A stretch of 31,311 nucleotides of DNA from NCBI RefSeq assembly GCF_000090795.2, contig NW_003546497.1:110174-141484 (forward strand). The letters are read 5' to 3'. Shown piece after piece: positions 10,920-21,141 of the stretch (position 1 is the stretch's first letter; every line of letters starts with the position of its first letter). This DNA comes from Amphimedon queenslandica (lineage: Eukaryota; Porifera; Demospongiae; Haplosclerida; Niphatidae). The notes under the pieces were generated by a model that saw nothing but the letters and a program-made list of their open reading frames with translations, was not told the origin of the DNA and did no database searches. Made by a program: the position numbers and the translations under genes.

Positions 10920-11894
10920 GCATTATTTGTATTATTATTATTAATTAATTTATTATTATTTATTATGCTGCTTACCCTCCAAGGAGATTGGGTGCTCCAG
11001 AACCAGAAGCATTGACCATTTGCTGATATCCTTCCATCATCCTCATCATCCCTTCCATTGCCTGAGGATTAGACATCATCTCTAGCATCTGTGGATTATT
11101 CAGCTACAAAAAGAAGAATCACAGATAATACACAAATACATGTATTACATGCTTATTAATTTCTTATACTCAAACTGTATGTGCAGTGAGCCACTGATGC
11201 ATAATGGGTGTGTGTATGTATGACTATGATCAAGAATGAGAAGGTGTATTATGTACATGTACATGTACATACATAAACATGTACATGTACATACATATAT
11301 GTAGTGTGCATATAAGCATGTAGAGCATACATGTACATGTACATGTGTATAAACATGTAATACAAATTTTTAACAAATTTAAGACTATACATGTACACAT
11401 GAAGCTTACCATATGTTCGGACTGTTGTACCTAGATAATCAATGAAAAGGAAAAATAAATATAAATTATTTATCAATACTACATCTATCTATCATTATTC
11501 TTTCACTCTTAAAAGCAATAATGGAGCACAAATGAATTTTTAACTACAAGTCATTGCCAAGTTAAGCGATTTATTTGGCATTACAATGAAGCAATCTTAA
11601 ACTAACAAATCAACAACACATAAACAGTCACAGTCACACACACACACATATAGAGCATAGAGCAAAGAAGGGAAAGAGGATACACTTACAAATGATTTGG
11701 TATACCCTCGATAGTTATAATAATCATAATTAAGAGCATCAAAAGTAATTTATACCATTCATCCAGTAGCGGTATAACCATAGCTTACTAATTGTGTATG
11801 TACTACATCTACACAACTTTATACAAATCTTGTTAAGCTACTGTATACAAGTTCTTTCTGGCCCTCTGTTTCTCTCAATCTCCCTTCCCCTTTT

Positions 11895-11958
<64 letters not shown>

Positions 11959-14900
11959 CCTCTCTCTCCTACCATTCTTGAGAGTGCTTCAGGATCATTG
12001 CCCACTGATTGTCTCAGACTCGGCGGAAGGTTTTGCATCATTTGCTGCATGAAGGCAGGGTTCCTCATCATCTGTAGCATCATCTGACGGGTCTGTGGGT
12101 TCTGCATGGTCTGCATGTACATCTCCCGATAGGCGGGGTTTGAGAGCATGCTCAGACCACTAGGGGGACCAGAGGCACCACCACTTCCAGCCTATAGAAA
12201 CAAAATGAATTTGTATAAATAATTTTTAAAATTGTCATTGATTATTAATATAAAATTTGGCATTAATATCTATTTTAAAAGTTGTATTTTGCAGGGTGTT
12301 TCTGCATTTTTAATTAATCATAATATTATTTAAAAGAATTAATTAATAGTAATATTATTATAAAATTAATATTTATTAAGCTAACTTGAGCTCCAGCCAT
12401 CATCTGAGCCAATAAATTAGCTTGACCACTCCCACCAAGAGGCGTGGCTGCATTTTGACCACTCCCACTACCACCAGTGTTGTTGCCTGATCCAGAACTA
12501 ATAACAAATGTAAAGCAAAATAAAGTTTATGCACCTACCACAACAAAACAACATCAATTACTGTACCAGTAGCTACTTATTATAAAAACACTATTTAATA
12601 ATTAAAAGCCACTTGCCTTTTAGCAATAGCAATACATTACACATGCATTAATACCGTATAGCTGGAAATATTTGCTGGAATTTAATCTTGCGTTTGCTGG
12701 TCATCGTAAAAACACACAATTTAATTCCACAAAGCATTATAGGGAATGTGTGCATCAACAGTTAACAGCTTAACGCCTGCAAAATTAAATTCTGTATGCA
12801 TTAAAATTTGCTCTTTTATTAGTACAAAATCGCAAAAATAAAATTCCCACAAACTTTTCTAGCTATACAGTATAAGATTAGCATTATACACACAACCTTT
12901 AAAATTATGAGCAAAATTTGTGTACTGTATACCTCTGATTTCCAGAATTGCTTCCTCCAGTAGCTCCACCCCAAGGATTAGGCAGGGGACTAGTGTTAGT
13001 AGTGCCTGGTGGAGCAGCAGGGTCAGGCTGTGGAGGATCTAAAAAATACTCATTACTCAAAAAATTGAAGTCGGAGTTGGCTCAAACTTTCTACATAGCA
13101 TAAGGACATCAATATGTATCAGAAAATGTAATAAAAATTTGGGGTGATTTCGGAGCCATTTTTTGAAAAAAACCATGGGCTATAGTTTTGGGTACTTTTC
13201 AGAAATTTGGAGTTTTTAAAAAGTGGTCATGACTCAAAAAATTGAAGTTGGAATCGGCTTAAACTTTCTACATAGCATAAGGACATCAATATGTATCAGA
13301 AAATGTAATAAAAATTTGGGGTGATTTCGGAGCCATTTTTTGGAAAAAAACTATGGGCTATAGCCTTGGGTACTTTTCAGAAATTTGGCATTTTTTAAAA
13401 ATGGTCGTAACTCGAAAAATTGAAATTGGAATCGGCTCAAACTTTCTACATAGCATAAGGACATCAATATGTATCAGAAAATGTAATAAAAATTGGGTGT
13501 GATTTTGGAGCCATTTTTTGGAAAAACCATGGGCTGTAGCCTTGGGTACTTTTCAGAAATTTGGAGTTTTTAAAAAATGGTCATAACTCGAAAAATTAAA
13601 GTTGGAATCGGCTCAAACTTTCTACATAGCATAAGGACATCAATATGTATCAGAAAATGTAATAAAAATTGGGTATGATTTTGGAGCCATTTTTTGGAAA
13701 AACCATGGGCTATAGCCTTGGGTACTTTTCAGAAATTTGGAGTTTTTAAAAAATGGTCATAACTCGAAAAATTAAAGTTGGAATCGGCTCAAACTTTCTA
13801 CATAGCATAAGGGCATCAATATATATCAGAAAATGTAATTATAACTTGGGGTGATTTTGGAGCCATTTTTTGGAAAAAAAACCATGGGCTATAGTCTATG
13901 GTTTTTTTCCAAAAGTTGCTACTTTTTAAAAAATGCCCATAACTTGAAAAATTGAAGTCAGAATCGGCTTAAACTTTCCACAAACAAGTAGCATAAAGAC
14001 ATCAACATGTATCAGAAAACACAACAAAAATTGGTATCATATTTAGATGTCATTGTCAAGACAACTCAAGTCTTACTTTGCTGTCCTTGGAACAAAGCTG
14101 CAAAAGGATTGTTCTGTATTTGCTGTTGAAGCTAAAAATAAAATAATCACAATACAAAAGAGACATAAATGAGCTACAAATACAAAGGTACGTGCATATA
14201 ACATTAATATGATATCCTAATCCAACATAGAGATAGTGAACTAATAGCTTACTGTCTCTTGAGCAGCATCCATCATAGGCTCCTGTATCTCAGAGTACAT
14301 CCTAGCCAATGCATTGAAGCCACCAGGGAGACTCTACAGTAACACACAATTAAATATAGTACATATAATATTAAATATAAAATTAAATATAATACATACA
14401 TGTATACTATATCCCAGTTCAGTTTGGGACGGAAGTGGAAGCAGCTGCGTGGAATTTGAAAAATGTAGCTACGTCACAAAAATGACGTATTTTAATGATA
14501 TTCATAGAAGAATGGCGGCTGTGTTGTTTCACTCTTAAAACAGTCTTGCTGTTGCTGATAAGCAGTACAACAGCTACTGGAGTCAACTAGTCTTCATAAA
14601 GGCCATCATTATCAGAAGATCTTGCTCTGTTAGCTTTTTAAAACAAGAATTATCAGTTTGCGCTCTCGACTACATGTGCTTATGTAAACTATGACGTAGA
14701 TAAACTGTCATAAAACGTCATTTTGGTATGCCATTGGGTTTATAGGGAGAACCCGGTTCTCAGGGTTCCCAAGAGCTGAGAGACCCAAGATTTTACAGAT
14801 TTTGATGGACTTTGGCGACTAAGAACCTGTGAAAGTTTCATCCTTATCCCACATTCCTATAAAAAGTTATTCCAGTTTTTCTTGTCCCAAACTCAACTGG

Positions 14901-17530
14901 GATATAGTATATAATACAACATAAAATTAAATATGGCACATACGTGTACAATAGAATAGAGAATTAAATATGGTTACAATGTAGGATTAAATATGGTACA
15001 CATAATACAACATAAAATTAAATATGATTACAATATAGAGTTACATGTAAATTATACCATACATAATACAAACACAATAACTAATAATTGTAATTAACTA
15101 CATGCAATACAATATGCCCATTTATATACAGTGCATGTAATACAATAGGCTAATGTTGTGTGGGTATTCACTTCAATATTAGATAACTGCCTGTCCTGTG
15201 ATCTCATCAGCTCCCTCATGGCACTGGGATTTGAGGCCATCTCCATTGCCTGTCTCATCAGGTCAGGATTGTTCAGTATATGAGAGAGCTCAGGATTACG
15301 CTACATAAAAGATACAGTATATGAATTATGATAATTTTCATCCATAAAAAATATACCAAATACTATACCAATTCCTACTATACACAATGTACATAATACA
15401 GTGTAACTTCTATATGTACTGAAACAGCTATTTTGTGAAGTTCACCAATTTAAACTAACTGTTAGTTAATTAACATCCATTACGTAATTAATTTACCACC
15501 CAGCACCTAGTATTGCATGTACTTTACAGTATTGTGATTTGAGCTATTGGATCACTGCAGCACTGATGCAGTTAGAAGATATTAAAAAATTAGCCATGAC
15601 CAACAAGAAGATCTTAGTAAAAAGGTGCAGTCTAGTGATGAAGAGAAACCAGGCAGGAGAGTGAAGAGGATGCAGAAGATAAAGAAAACCGACCTGTTTT
15701 TAATTATAGTGGCTCTAAAGTGACCCTTAGGCTGAGTTTACACAGCAACGCAAAAAGGATCGTTTTAGGAAAAAATATATATATACATATTCAACACGTT
15801 TTCTTTTCCATAGAGTTATATCAAGATTCTATCAGGTTTTCATTTGTTTCTGTGTAAACAGAAACATAAAACAGGTACAAAACTAGACGGATCACATCGT
15901 TTTCATTGATGTGTAAACCCAGCCTTAATTTGCAGTTATTGCTGTTACGTTTAGAATTTTGCACTAAAAGTGTCAATGATTGTGTAATTGTAAGCACTGG
16001 GTTTCCATGCTATTTGGAACTATCACTCAATAGTAGAAAGTAAATATGCATGGGTTAGTTTAAAATAAGAGGACACCTTTATAATGAGGACATTTTGTAA
16101 TGTCCTAATTGGTACAAAGTCTACAAACCTATACAAAAGTACCTCTGAAATGAGGACACATTTGTATTAAGGACAGGTAGTGTGGGCCTAATGGTGTCCT
16201 TAATAAAGAGGCTACACTGTACATGTATTAAGGAGAGGTAGTGTGGGCCCAATTGTGTCCTTAATACAGAGGCTACACTGTACATTAAACTACTTATAAA
16301 CCTACCTCCATTAGCTGCTGCATCTGTGGATTACTAGTTAGCACACTTTGTAAAGCATCAGGATTTGACATAAAACTCTAAAAACAAAAAAATCATAATA
16401 ATTAGCAAAAATTTAATTGTCTCTTCCCCAAAACGATGGCACATAAAATTACTAAAAATAACTAAAAAATTAGGCTCCTTCTTATCCCCTACCCTCTCCC
16501 ACCCTCCCTCACCTGCATCATTGGTGACTCAAGGATCTGGCGCATCATCTCAGGATTAGCCATCAGCTATTCAAAATAAATTTTTAAAAATTAAAATAAT
16601 AATAATAACAAAACACAAAATAATACCTGTTGCATCTGACCCTGCATGTCACCAGCTAAAATAAATAAATAAACAAATTATAAATAAATAAAAAAATAAA
16701 AATAATTAAATTCAAAACTCACGTAAGCCAGCTCCTCCTCCACCAAACATTGCAAATGGATTTAGGGGCGGGGCTTGAGGCAGGCCACTCCCCCCACCAG
16801 TCCCAGCTTCACTAGGGGCAGTAGATGACTATTAAATAAATGTAGTATAAAATAAAAAATCATTTTGTGTTTTTTTACATTTGTTGACGTTCCACTATTC
16901 TGACCAACAGGAGTAGCAGCAGAACCTTGGGCCTGTCACAAAACCAATAAACGATACTATAATTCAATAAGTACATGTACATGTACATGTATAATAATAA
17001 CTGACTATTAGAGATGTACATGTAAAGCACAATGTAGACTACTATTCACAATGAAAAACAAGGGAACGAACAATACCATGTACATGTAGATAAGATATAC
17101 ATGATGTCATTAATTACAGGATGTACCTTTCCTGGTCTTATCACTAAATGGACTGTTAAACCAGTCTTGACGAGTCCTAAAATGAAATATATAATTGGAA
17201 TATAATTAATTTCAATACAAACCATGTGATTCCAAAGTTTCCTCATCCTTCAGTATCTTTCCAGCAAATATCAAACACAGTTCACCTTTGTTCTCGTCGC
17301 CAAGCTTTTCTTTAAGCATTTCCTTTAACTATTATATATATATATCACACAAAAGATGATAAGTACACATACAAGCATGTGCAGTTTCAAAGATTTTTAA
17401 AGGTTTGTAACACGTAACGAAGTCAGACACATACCTTTCCAACGCTTTCGGACGAGAGTATATCAATATCTATCTTCTGCTTGGTAGATTTGACGTGGAC
17501 TGTTATCTTTGATTCTTCTTGATCAGCCAT
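9783..17530 (-). CDS. UBQLN: Ubiquilin (UBL-STI1-UBA proteasome shuttle)
   Basis: Ubiquilins bind ubiquitinated or aggregation-prone clients through a C-terminal UBA domain and deliver them to the proteasome through an N-terminal UBL. Eighteen exons, read leftward, give 587 residues (human UBQLN1 589): 17435-17530, 17223-17328, 17127-17176, 16879-16932, 16723-16828, 16627-16655, 16513-16566, 16306-16377, 15172-15300, 14253-14333, 14077-14131, 12933-13038, 12386-12497, 11973-12191, 11410-11430, 10976-11103, 10469-10755, 9783-9841. The UBL (about residues 5-78) starts [16 protein letters not shown]. Met/Asn/Pro-rich STI1 repeats follow ([71 protein letters not shown]). The UBA closes the protein ([20 protein letters not shown], then [14 protein letters not shown]). 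Oddities are a 21-nt microexon (VQQSEHM), a Gly10 tract just before the UBA, and introns loaded with repeats, including a ~1-kb tandem array. AATAAA-type signals lie 80-100 bp past the stop. Confidence 0.95.
9842..10468 (-). other. Ubiquilin last intron
   Basis: A 627-nt intron. Nothing recognisable beyond AT-rich sequence and a TACATGTACATG stretch near 10434-10446. Confidence 0.6.
10876..10919. repeat. (ATT)n microsatellite in a ubiquilin intron
   Basis: At least 13 TTA/ATT units, with further interrupted units to about 10965. Confidence 0.9.
11250..11360. repeat. TACATG palindrome-rich tract
   Basis: Repeated GTACATGTAC words within the 11104-11409 ubiquilin intron. Each word is self-complementary, so the tract is rich in short palindromes. 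Confidence 0.7.
11410..11430 (-). other. 21-nt microexon of ubiquilin
   Basis: It encodes VQQSEHM between phase-0 introns, with a CTAG acceptor and a GTAAGC donor. Skipping it would leave the frame intact. Confidence 0.7.
11899..11965. repeat. (TC)n/(GA)n microsatellite beside a splice donor
   Basis: About 29 uninterrupted TC units. In the ubiquilin transcript this is (GA)n starting some 16 nt after the donor of the exon at 11973-12191. Read through, the frame stays open and encodes a long Arg-Glu repeat. Confidence 0.92.
12652..12872. mobile_element. Palindromic MITE, TACCGTATAG-end family, copy 3
   Basis: It begins TACCGTATAGCTGGAAATAT and ends AGCTATACAGTA, its complement with small changes. 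The interior differs from copies 1 and 2. It lies in the 12498-12932 ubiquilin intron. Confidence 0.65.
13042..14065. repeat. Tandem array of ~177-bp units in a ubiquilin intron
   Basis: Units begin with ACTCGAAAAATTGAAG-like sequence at 13055, 13232, 13410, 13586, 13762 and 13942, so periods are 177, 178, 176, 176 and 180 bp; the sixth unit is partial and more diverged. Units are contiguous and highly similar, with lines such as CTACATAGCATAAGGACATC and CCATGGGCTATAG in each. The unit is homologous to the internal monomer of the hAT-like MITE at 1102-1596 (shared GGAATC-GCTCAAA-TTTC, TATG-ATCAGAAAA and ATAAAAATTG). The array nearly fills the 13039-14076 intron. Confidence 0.92.
14407..14907. 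mobile_element. 501-bp element with CTATATCCCAGTT inverted ends
   Basis: The left end CTATATCCCAGTTCAGTTTG (from 14407) matches the complement of the right end (to 14907) with one mismatch over 24 bp. It is flanked on both sides by TATA, a possible target duplication. No transposase frame. It lies in the 14334-15171 ubiquilin intron; the rest of that intron repeats AAATTAAATAT-type words. Confidence 0.75.
15730..15924. mobile_element. GGCTG-GTTTACACAG MITE, copy 2, with TTA duplication
   Basis: A 195-bp element from GGCTGAGTTTACACAGCAAC to the complement of GGCTGGGTTTACACATCAAT, flanked by TTA at 15727-15729 and 15925-15927. Three-base TTA duplications fit the PIF/Harbinger class. It lies in the 15301-16305 ubiquilin intron. 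Confidence 0.75.
16060..16285. repeat. ~60-bp tandem duplication (GGACA...GTGTCC repeat)
   Basis: Two consecutive near-identical units contain AGGTAGTGTGGGCC, GTGTCCTTAATA and AGAGGCTACACTGTACAT (about 16165-16225 and 16226-16285). They are preceded by related GAGGACA sequence with inverted TGTCCT words, so it may be a decayed element. Confidence 0.7.
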
Positions 17531-17633
17531 TTTGGTATGACTTTGGTATGAACACACCTCCATTCAACACGTGATTCCAGTTAATTAATGAGCCACACCC
17601 TTTGCCTTCTGCAGATCATCAGCAACGCACAGA
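17531..17633. promoter_or_regulatory. Divergent promoter between ubiquilin and the EF-hand gene
   Basis: Only 103 bp separate the two start codons. It holds an E-box, CACGTG, at about 17568-17573 and a duplicated TTTGGTATGA word at 17531-17552. Both 5' UTRs and core promoters must fit here or overlap the neighbouring gene, unless upstream non-coding exons exist. Confidence 0.6.
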
Positions 17634-20600
17634 ATGTCTGCAGAAACTCAGCTCCCATTGATAAAGGTAGAGAGAATATTTGCGAGAGACAAGAAACCAG
17701 AAAAAGCTGAGAATCGATTAGTATGGGGAACACAACTCAAACTGTCCCAAGAAGACTCGCATTTATGGAAATTAAGGGCATCTAATTCACGTACAGCCAG
17801 ACCTTTAGGAATGTTACCCCATAAAAGAAAGGGAGAGGAATGGAAAGGACTGAGTCTCCTTGCCTCTGAGCGCCTTTATCCTTTACAAGTGTTGCAGAAA
17901 CCACAAAAACCAGTTGCATCTGGTCACAGACCCAGCAAACCACTTCCTCAATCTTTAAGACATCATCAACAGCAGCAGCAGCAGCAGCAGCGAAATCCAC
18001 AACAGCACAACCAAGAGCATGAGAATCAACAGAATCCTAGTGTACCTCTACTTTCTTCCTCTCCTCCTCCTCCTCCTCCTGCAACCTCTAATGAAGGATC
18101 TCGAGCAGTTATATCTGCTAGTGTTATTCGTAGAGAAAAACCTGCTCAGTCAATGCTTCGCTTTCCAGCCTCAAATGTTGTCAAACCTCTCAAACAGGTT
18201 GTTATCGAGGATGAAGAATATTTAGATGTGCTGGCTCAGGTTGACATGCGTCATCTGTACAGCAGTGAAATAGAGAGCAAAGATTTATTGCAAAGGCAGC
18301 AAGAGAATTATTCAATCTTTGGGCCACCTCCAAGTATTTATCAAGACTCATTGAACTACAGAGAAGCTAAAAATAATTTAAGCAATGGAAGCAGGAAACT
18401 AGCTAAATGGGGAAGGTATGTTCAGAGAGCAGTGATCTGCATTAATACACATTAAAATAAAAATATTAATCATTTACTTTACTATTCTAATAGAACTAAT
18501 CCTAATGGGTCTGAAATGCTAGAGTATATTAGTTTCACTGGTCAATCTCATCTTAATTATCGTCACTTTTCCTCTGACATTAGAGATGGAATGGATTATG
18601 AGCCATGTGAAAGATGCAGGCTTAGAGGAACAAGGTAAACCAATTTATTAATCAATTTGTATATGAAACCAATTGTATACTATATATAGGTGCTCCCATT
18701 GCATTGCAATTAGAACTGGTGGTGGATACATCATATTAGATGGATTGTCATCTGATAGTCAATTAATGAGAAATAAAGGATATAGAAAAGGTATGAATCT
18801 GTTGCTTGCAAGTCCTTGATCATATGCAGCCAAAAATATACAAACATTTATTCTTTGCAGGTTGGGAGTACAATGGTGGAAATGGTAATCCCAACTCACT
18901 CAAATCATTCTTGAGAAGAAGAAAGGGAGGGGATGACTCTGAACTTAGTCAATCAAGTTTTCAGGGTGATGGTGGTGAGAGAGGTGACAATGATGGAGAA
19001 GGATCGGGACATCTTTTGCGACGATGGCATGACAGACGGGCTGAAGACTGGGATGGAGGAAGAGGAAGTGGTTTTGGACTTGGGGACAATACTCACAAAC
19101 TACATGCTGGAGCAGGAAATGAGAATGGATATTCATTTGACGATAGAGACAAGAGAAGGTCAGTTAACTCCTAATATTATATACATGTAGCTATTATTAA
19201 ATCCATTTTGTAGATCTAATGCATTAGGGAATCAAAAAGGTAATAGCTTCAGCAAATTCATGGAAACTTTCATGTAAACCATCATATGATTGTATAGGAC
19301 TTTCTAATGATAGCTATAAAGACTTTAATCAAGGCTCCTCGAATAATTTGGAAAGAAACCGTCTTACTTCTGGCCGGCAGAGAACAAATGAAATGGATGG
19401 AGACTATGATGATTCTACAAGAGATCATGCAAATCGTGTTGGTAGTTCACGGCCACGATCTTCTGCAAGGAGTCGCATGCCAGGCTCTGCAAGAGAAAGA
19501 GGAGAAAGTGGAGGAGACAGGGGAAATAAGAAAATAAGAAAACTTGATGATTTTGATGAAGATGGAAAAGATATTAGTTTAGAGGTTAGTACAGAGAGTA
19601 ATACATTACAGGAGCTATGGCAAAAATGTGCTTTAGAAAACAAGCAGCAGGAGTAGGAGGAAAGAAGGTGACAGTGATGATGAAGATGATGAGAAAGGAA
19701 GAGGAAAGAAGAGATCAGTGTCCAGCGCTTCTGGTCGGGGCAATAAAGACGGTAGTGATCCGGTAAAAATATAATTATGAAGAAAAATGATTATGAAGCT
19801 AAATTAAAATTTTTAGAGATCCCGAGGTAATATTGGTAGCAGGCACTTGGGTCAAGTGAGAGAAAGAGATGATGAAGATGAAGACTCTGGACGAAGCCAT
19901 GGAGACTTGTAAGATTTTAAAACTTGCACATGATTATTTATTAACAATAATCATTGACAGATTGAAGTTCAAATCAAAACGTGACAATGTAAAAGTGAAG
20001 GAAATTTCACTATTAGAATTAAAAGGTAACACAAGAGCATCAAAATAGGCGTATTGATAATTTATATTAATAATAATTGCAGGGATTGACCCATTGGATT
20101 ACTTAGCGAAATATTGCATCATTGAGTAAGCTAATCTTGCTAGTAATCTTGCTTAATCATTGATTTCTATCTGTTTGCAGTCAAACAAAAGTACCACACT
20201 ATCAACAAGTATTCAGCAATGTTGACAGGGATGAGGTACTAATGTTTAAAATAATGGTCACAATAATCATTATCACAAATATTAGGATGAACATATCACT
20301 GTACAAGAACTAGACTTTGCATTGAGAGCTGTCAATTATAATTTGATATCTGACAGTGAGATGAACTACATCAACAGCGTATGTGACACTGTGACTCTCA
20401 CATATAAAGCAAATGATTTGCATTATTTTTTTAGATACTGGAGCTTGCTGGGAGATATGCTCTTAATTTTCAATTATTCTCACTCATTGCTGCACTCTCA
20501 GAGAAAGTCGTGGCTCTAGAGTACGTCATAGTTATTTAAAATTTATGCCTTTTTATTCTTTTTTCTTAGAGACATGGTGAAACGATTAATTAATACAATG

Positions 20601-20982
20601 GACTTTGAGGCACTGGAAACGAAAATGAAAAAATGCAAAGTAACTAAGCTTGCTAGTTACTAGCTTTTACAAGTAATTCTCTTCCATTTTTAATAGGAAC
20701 TGTTCTACTTACTAGCAAATGACAAAGAAGGAATAGTGACAACACGTGATCTAGCAGTTGAGCTACAAGCAGGAGGTCTGACACAAGAACACGTTGAATT
20801 TGTAAACATGACTTAATAGCCATACCAGGATAATAAGTGTGCTTCTATAGGTAACAGACAGATTGAATTACGAAGGACGTGGCACTGTGCAGTTCTTAGA
20901 TTATCTAACCTACGTCCCGCTGTTTGTTGAGATACATGATAATATTAATGACAATCCTTTAGACTTTTCAAGAAACAGATGA
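17634..20982 (+). CDS. EF-hand protein with CX2C-X6-CX2C cluster, function unknown
   Basis: I do not recognise this gene at family level. Sixteen in-phase exons give 833 residues: 17634-18415, 18494-18634, 18690-18790, 18861-19158, 19214-19239, 19298-19584, 19637-19762, 19817-19908, 19961-20025, 20083-20125, 20181-20235, 20286-20378, 20435-20520, 20570-20639, 20697-20801, 20851-20982. The N-terminal third is basic and low-complexity, with a Gln8 tract and a Ser-Pro6 run at about residues 110-155. Residues 299-312 read CERCRLRGTRCSHC, a possible zinc site. Residues 340-610 are disordered, rich in Arg, Gly, Asp and Ser. The conserved-looking C-terminal 200 residues begin GIDPLDYLAKYC and hold one EF-hand loop close to canonical (D669 to E680, DRDEDEHITVQE), followed by two degenerate ones around NDKEGIVTTRDL and NYEGRGTVQFLD. 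No signal peptide or membrane segment is seen. It shares a 103-bp divergent promoter with ubiquilin. The 52-nt intron at 19585-19636 is called because only the CTTTAG acceptor keeps the frame. Confidence 0.8.
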
Positions 20983-21141
20983 GAGAAGAGACAAAGGAGG
21001 GAAAAAAGAAAGAAAATCAGGGCTTGTTACAACACAAGTATCGCCTGAAATTTAAATAATAATAATAATAATGATAATAATAACAGTATTAATAATTAGT
21101 TATGAAATTTATGAATATTAACTAGAACTGGAGAAGAGTTA
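20983..21141. other. Convergent 3' region between EF-hand gene and SDF2
   Basis: A 159-bp spacer with an AAT-triplet run at 21055-21085. The 3' UTRs of the two genes are likely to abut or overlap. Confidence 0.55.

Noticed and set aside
13042..14065. CRISPR-like regularly spaced repeat
   Set aside because: Units are contiguous ~177-bp copies with no unique spacers, in an intron of an animal gene.
14314..14538. 74-codon plus-strand open frame
   Set aside because: It starts within the antisense of a ubiquilin exon and runs into the 501-bp TIR element; no protein signal.
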